Assembly: GCA_905221605.1 (NCBI GenBank)
Contig: CAJNDS010000279.1
Coordinates: forward strand, 1 to 64,000
Reading direction: 5' to 3'
DNA: 64,000 nucleotides
Source: Symbiodinium natans
Lineage: Eukaryota; Sar; Dinophyceae; Suessiales; Symbiodiniaceae
This document shows positions 58,188 through 64,000 of this stretch, piece after piece (position 1 is the first letter of the stretch; each line of letters starts with the position of its first letter). Made by a program: the position numbers and the translations under genes. The notes beneath the pieces were generated by a model. That model was not told the origin of the DNA and did no database searches. It saw only the letters and a program-made list of their open reading frames with translations.

Positions 58188-60381
58188 ATGATGGGGCGTT
58201 TGCTTCGCTTGCTCCCCGGGCTGTGCCTGGGCCTGCTCGCTGATGGGACGGCCGAGGCCTGTGTGGATGATGCAGTTTGTGGGGGTACCAGCTGGCTTCA
58301 GGAAACGTACACTCTGGACTCCAGGCTTGCGACAGAGTCCGAGTCCAAGCAGGCGGGGCCACTGACGGACGAGCTCTATGCAGAAGGCTTCTCAGCCGTG
58401 ACGGTCCCCATCGGCCCTGGCCTGATCCTGTCGATTGTCATATTCATCCTGCTCCTTACAGCCCACGAAGCCTTTGTGGCTGCTGGGGCAAAGCCCCTGC
58501 TAGCAAACCACGAGAGGCCCAACAGCATACCGTTGCAATGCACGTTCGCCATGCACTGGCTTATAATGATGGTGAACCTTTCAATGCTTGTGCCGGTGTC
58601 TCTGGACTACGCACTGGCCATGGGACACTCTGCTACTGCCAGTGGACTTTTCCTCAGTGCGCCCAAAGTGTTCGCACTGCTTGGCACGATGCTGGGGAAA
58701 CCCCTCACAAGCGAAGTGAACTGGGACCAGGCATCGCCCGACGTTTGTACCTCGGCTGCCAGGGGTTAGCCTTCTCTGGCAACTTGATCCTGGCATTCTT
58801 GATGCAGGCGGCATCCCACTGGAACGATGCGACGAGGCAAACGTGCTTCTGGTGCTTCCTCCTTGTAAACGGCGCAAACCAATTCTTTCAGCTCCTCCCG
58901 AGCGTAGGCTTCCAAACCATGTGGAATATCGTCACGCCCAACAGCCAGAAGACGCTCTGGAGCATGATCGCCATCGCGTGTCGGAACTCCGGCTTTATTG
59001 TGGGCCCAGTGAGTTTTGCTGCTATCAGCTTCACGGTGCGGAGGGGGCGGGACATATCTCCCATCAGCATGATGAGCTGGTCCTTCGTTGGCCTCGCGAT
59101 GTTTCAAGCTTTGGCGCCGATGCAGAATTGGGACTTGTTCCCCTGTTCTGGGGTTTGTGTAAGTTTTAGCGACTTTTAGAGTATGTCTACAGGGATCCTT
59201 CAAGCCCACGTTGAGCAATGTTAAGCATAAATGGGGACCCTTTCTCCTTGGCCGCTCGTTGGCCGAGGTGCTGACGACCGCGTCGCTTTGCTTACCGACG
59301 GAGGTCACGCCTCTGGAGGAGGATGGAAAAGCTGCGAAGGAGGATCAAGACATGGAGCTGAGCCCGGAGGCACGTGTTGTGACATCTCAAGACACCCCCC
59401 CCCCCCCCCCCCCAAGAATGGTGCTCCACCCGACAGGCCCTGTAGCCCCAGTCCCTGGTGCTCCCCTGCAGGATCTCCCACCAGAGTCGCGACAGGAGCT
59501 TGTGAAGAACGCCATCGTGTACTCCTATGAGCGGACCTTCACCACCGCTGCCGTCGAGGTCTCCACGATGATGCTCTTGGAAGTGCAATATGGATGGTCG
59601 GCGGAGTTCTGCGGGGCTGCCTTCATGTCGGTGGGCGCGGCCACTATGGCCGCAACCATCATCTCCACCGTTGCGGTGAGCAGGAAGTGGATCAGAGAAT
59701 CCTGGCTCTTTATGGGCTCCACCTTAGTCTCCCTCTCTGGCGTCTTCCTGCTCTTCGACTGGCCGTTTTATGGGGCTTCTGGGGGTGGGTTCCTGCTCTT
59801 AGCTGACTCGTTGGTCTACGCCTTCTCGGGCGTCTCCATGGGCATCGCCCAGGGCTGGGCTACCCGGGCAACCATGAAGGGCACGAGCTACGACATCCAG
59901 ACTTACCGGGTGCAGAATCTCTTATACAGTGAAAGTAACATTCCCAAATTTTTCCAGGTTTGAGAGAGCCAATTCCCGAAGCCCAGCGCGCCCAAGAGTT
60001 ATTAGCAGTCTGTAAGGAGCATCGCTGCGAGCTTGATCAGCAAGTTCCTGGCCCCCATCTTCACCCGCTTTATCCTGGATTTCGGCGGCCGGAACCTCTA
60101 CGCCCTGGCTCAGGTGATCCTTAGTAGCTGAATGAGTACACTTTGCACTTCTTCGGGATACTCCACCCCCCTATAGAACTCAAAGCGTGCACTTTTTTGG
60201 GGTGGGCTTATGAGCTCAGCAAGTAAGGGTCATGTGCACCATGGGATCTTACACGGTTTGGCGCACCGTCTCCCTGGTCTGGCAGGGTGCGAGGCACGGC
60301 CAGGAATCCAAGAAGAACGCGAACAACAACGAGCCTACACCGAACACGTGCCAGGGGAAGGAGAGGAATGAGAGTACTTAG
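58188..60381 (+). pseudogene. MFS-type transporter, tandem copy 3, one-base deletion in exon 1
   Basis: Same five-exon plan: 58188-59158, 59193-59369, 59472-59914, 60017-60115, 60228-60381. Exon 1 is 971 nt where 972 is expected. Relative to copy 2 one T is missing near 58734 (GGCATCGCC for GGCATTCGCC), which ends the frame at 58769, while the other frame continues as ARRLYLGCQGLAF. All other exons are open. It is a pseudogene unless the deletion is a sequencing error. The 34-bp intron 1 and the poly-C intron 2 are conserved with copy 2. Confidence 0.75.
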
Positions 60382-61783
60382 GACTTCGGGAAGGGGGGGG
60401 GGAGCGCAGAGGTCTGCCTCTTTTCCCCTTTTCACAGCAGCTTCCGACTCTGACTCAGAGGCTCATGGCCCCTGCAGAGATGTGGCCCACAAGTGTCCGC
60501 AGGTTTTCGACTGAAGCTGTTGGGGACGGAAAAGGGAGCTTTCTAAGCAAGCAGCAGACTGGGGGGCCTCAAGCATGGGGGAAGTTGCAACATCCACACA
60601 TGTTGCCCTAAACCCTAAACCCTAAACCCTAAACCCTAAACCCTAAACCCTAAACCCTAAACCCTAAACCCTAAACCCTAAACCCTAAACCCTAAACCCT
60701 AAACCCTAAACCCTAAACCCTAAACCCTAAACCCTAAACCCTATGCATCTCTACTCCGAGAGTTGCCACAGAAAATGATTGAACAAAAACAGCTACTTTG
60801 AGTACCCCCCTAAACCCAAACCCTAAACCCTGAACCCTAAACCCTGAAACCCTAACCCCCCCCCCCCCCGCCCCCCTCCAAAGGCAAACCTACCTCGAGT
60901 ACCCCTGAACCCTAAGCCCCCAAAAACACCCCTGAACCCTAAACCCTAAACCCGGAACCCCCCCAAAAAGAAAACATACTCTGGGCACCCCCCCCCCCCC
61001 CCTGCCCGCCTACCCTCTGCAACCCCCAAGCCCGAGCAACTCGACGAGGCAAGCTGCTGCCACGCCTGTCGCCTCTCTAAGTCCGGGCCCGGGGTCTCGG
61101 GTTGGTTTAGGGTTTAGGGTTTAGGGTTTAGGGTTTAGGGTTTAGGGTTTAGGGTTTAGGGTTTAGGGTTTAGGGTTTAGGGTTTAGGGTTTTGGGCTTC
61201 AGGGCTTTAGGGCTTCAGGGCTTTAGGGCTTTAGGGCTTCAGGGGCTTTAGGGCTTTAGGGCTTTAGGGCTTGAGGGCTTTAGGGCTTTGGGGCTTTAGG
61301 GCTTTAGGGCTTTGGGGCTTTAGGTCTTTGGGGTTTGGGGCTTTGGGCTTCATTGTTTTGGGTTTAGGGCTTTTGGGTTTAGGGTTTGGGGCTTTAGGCT
61401 TTAGGCTTTAGGGTTTGGGGGCCTTTGGTTTTTAGGGATTTTGGGGGTTTTGGTGTCTTATCATACAGGTGCAATAGGCACCTCACCAAGATGGTCTTGA
61501 TCACCAGCCTAAGCCCTGAAACCCTAAACCCCTAAACCCCCAAACCCCTGAACCCCTAAACCCCCAAACCCCTAAACCCCTAAACCCCTAAACCCCTGAA
61601 CCCCTGAACCCCTAAACCCCTGAACCCCTGAACCCCTAAACCCCTAAACCCCTAGACCCCTGAACCCCTAAAAACCCCTAAACCCCTAGACCCCTAAACC
61701 CCTAAACCCGGCTGCAGCCGGCTCGAGCTTCAACACGTCCAGGGCGGCCGGCAGCGCTCGAGCCCCCAGTGCAGTCGTTTCTC
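60382..61783. other. Spacer before the hydrolase gene
   Basis: Contains about 20 CCCTAAA heptamers (60605-60744), poly-C runs (60857, 60990), TTTAGGG (61103-61190), a GGGCTTTAGGGCTTCA block (61190-61330) and CCCCTAAA/CCCCTGAA octamers (61520-61710). A possible exon is near 61040-61080; it is unlinked. Confidence 0.55.
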
Positions 61784-63040
<1,257 letters not shown>

Positions 63041-64000
63041 GTGAGCCCTGAACCGAATGAACACCAAAATCGTATAGACCCCATGCTATATATTTCCGAT
63101 CAACGTAACGTATATGAGCCCTAAAACCGTTTAGGGCAATTGGTTACGACCAGTTTGGGCTTGAGTGTCCAATATGAAAAGAAGTACGATTTGTTGCCAC
63201 CAGTTTGTGCTTGATCGTCAAAGATGGGAAGAAGCAATTTGTTGCCACCAGTTTGTAAGCCTAAACCCGACACCCTAAAGCCTAAGCCCAAAAAATTGTA
63301 GATCAAAGATAGATCTTGAAGAAACTTGGATTGTTTACTTACTTGTAAGGTCTTCGGTGCAGGATCGGAGATAGGTCGATCTTGAAGAAACTTGTGTTGC
63401 TTACTTAATTGTAAGGCCTTCGGTGGGTCGGTATCTGTGTGAGGCATGGCAAGAAGTACGATTTGTTTGCTTGGTTGCCAAAGATGAGAAGAAGTACGAT
63501 TTTGTTGCCAGCAGTTTGTGCTTGAGTGTCCAAGATGAAGGAACTACGATTTGTTGCCGCTAGTTCGTGTGTGATTGTCAAAGATGGGAGGAAGTACGAT
63601 TTGTTGCCACCAGTTTGTGATTGATACTCTAAGCCTTAAACCCAAAACCCCAAACCCTAAACCCAAAACCCCAGACCGTTTGATAAAGCAGTCAGGTTGG
63701 TCGGCCCAAATCAGGCGATACATTTAGTAAAGTAGTCAGTTTTGGCGACCAAAACAAGCCTAACCTCGACACCTTAAACCCTAAGGGTTGTTTACTTAAT
63801 TGTAAGGTCTTGCGTGGGTCGAGGGTTAAGGATCGGAGATAGGTCGAACTTGAAGAAACTTGTGGTCTTCGGTGGTCGGTATCTGTGTGAGGCATGGCAA
63901 GATGCACGATTTGTTGCCAGCAGTTTGTGCTTGATTGTCACGGTTTGTTGCCAGCGGTTGGTGCTGATTGTCAAAGATGGGAAGAAGTACGATTTGTTGC
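63041..64000. repeat. Minisatellite region, ACGATTTGTTGCC units
   Basis: GAAGTACGATTTGTTGCC-CAGTTTGTGCTTGA-TGTC-AAGATGG units of about 37-55 bp recur (63186, 63459, 63496, 63546, 63596, 63907, 63990). A longer segment (GATCGGAGATAGGTCGA..GGCATGGCAAGA) occurs twice (63363 and 63832). No exon found; it may be intron of the hydrolase gene. Confidence 0.8.

Overview
The window looks like nuclear DNA of a dinoflagellate, most likely of the Symbiodiniaceae type. Four things point there. Plant-type telomere repeats (TTTAGGG/CCCTAAA) are scattered through introns and spacers. Genes are split into very small exons whose introns begin with GT, GC or GA and end with AG before a G. A tandem gene array is present. 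Every gene I could assemble lies on the + strand. The organism is an inference; no rRNA, tRNA or spliced-leader gene was found.

Most genes here are invisible as long open frames, so I chained exons by three tests: AG|G acceptors, G(T/C/A) donors and reading-phase continuity. In order on the + strand: (1) an APC/SLC7-type amino-acid transporter, 5' end off the left edge, to 9499; (2) a complete 10-exon gene for a 224-residue protein with an N-terminal hydrophobic anchor, 10458-15991; (3) the 3' end of an unknown gene, about 18099-18853; (4) a 15-exon unknown gene, 19136-25693, 273 codons; (5) a young Ty1/copia retrotransposon, 26096-34676, inserted inside a CCCTAAA array; (6) a gene for a cysteine-framed repeat protein, about 35258-42656, with four near-identical repeat units of three exons each; (7) a multi-pass membrane protein, 46631-48156; (8) three tandem copies of a five-exon MFS-type transporter, 51051-60381, of which copy 3 has a one-base deletion; (9) the 5' part of a secreted SGNH/GDSL-like hydrolase gene, 61784 to about 63040, running on beyond that point.

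The most striking non-gene feature is intron architecture. In genes 1, 2, 4 and 6 the upstream part of an intron usually carries TTTAGGG (G-rich) and the downstream part CCCTAAA (C-rich), so the intron ends are inverted complements. Several introns are, almost base for base, short terminal-inverted-repeat elements flanked by 4-bp direct repeats (introner-like elements), and related elements lie elsewhere in the window. One 2.1-kb intron of gene 2 holds two in-frame minisatellites, a poly-G run of about 100 bases and a 21-bp repeat in alternating orientation that could form large hairpins.

Spacers are filled with telomere-like repeats and their variants, homopolymer G/C runs, minisatellites and small inverted-repeat elements. 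All exon joins are predictions from sequence alone and have not been tested against transcripts.
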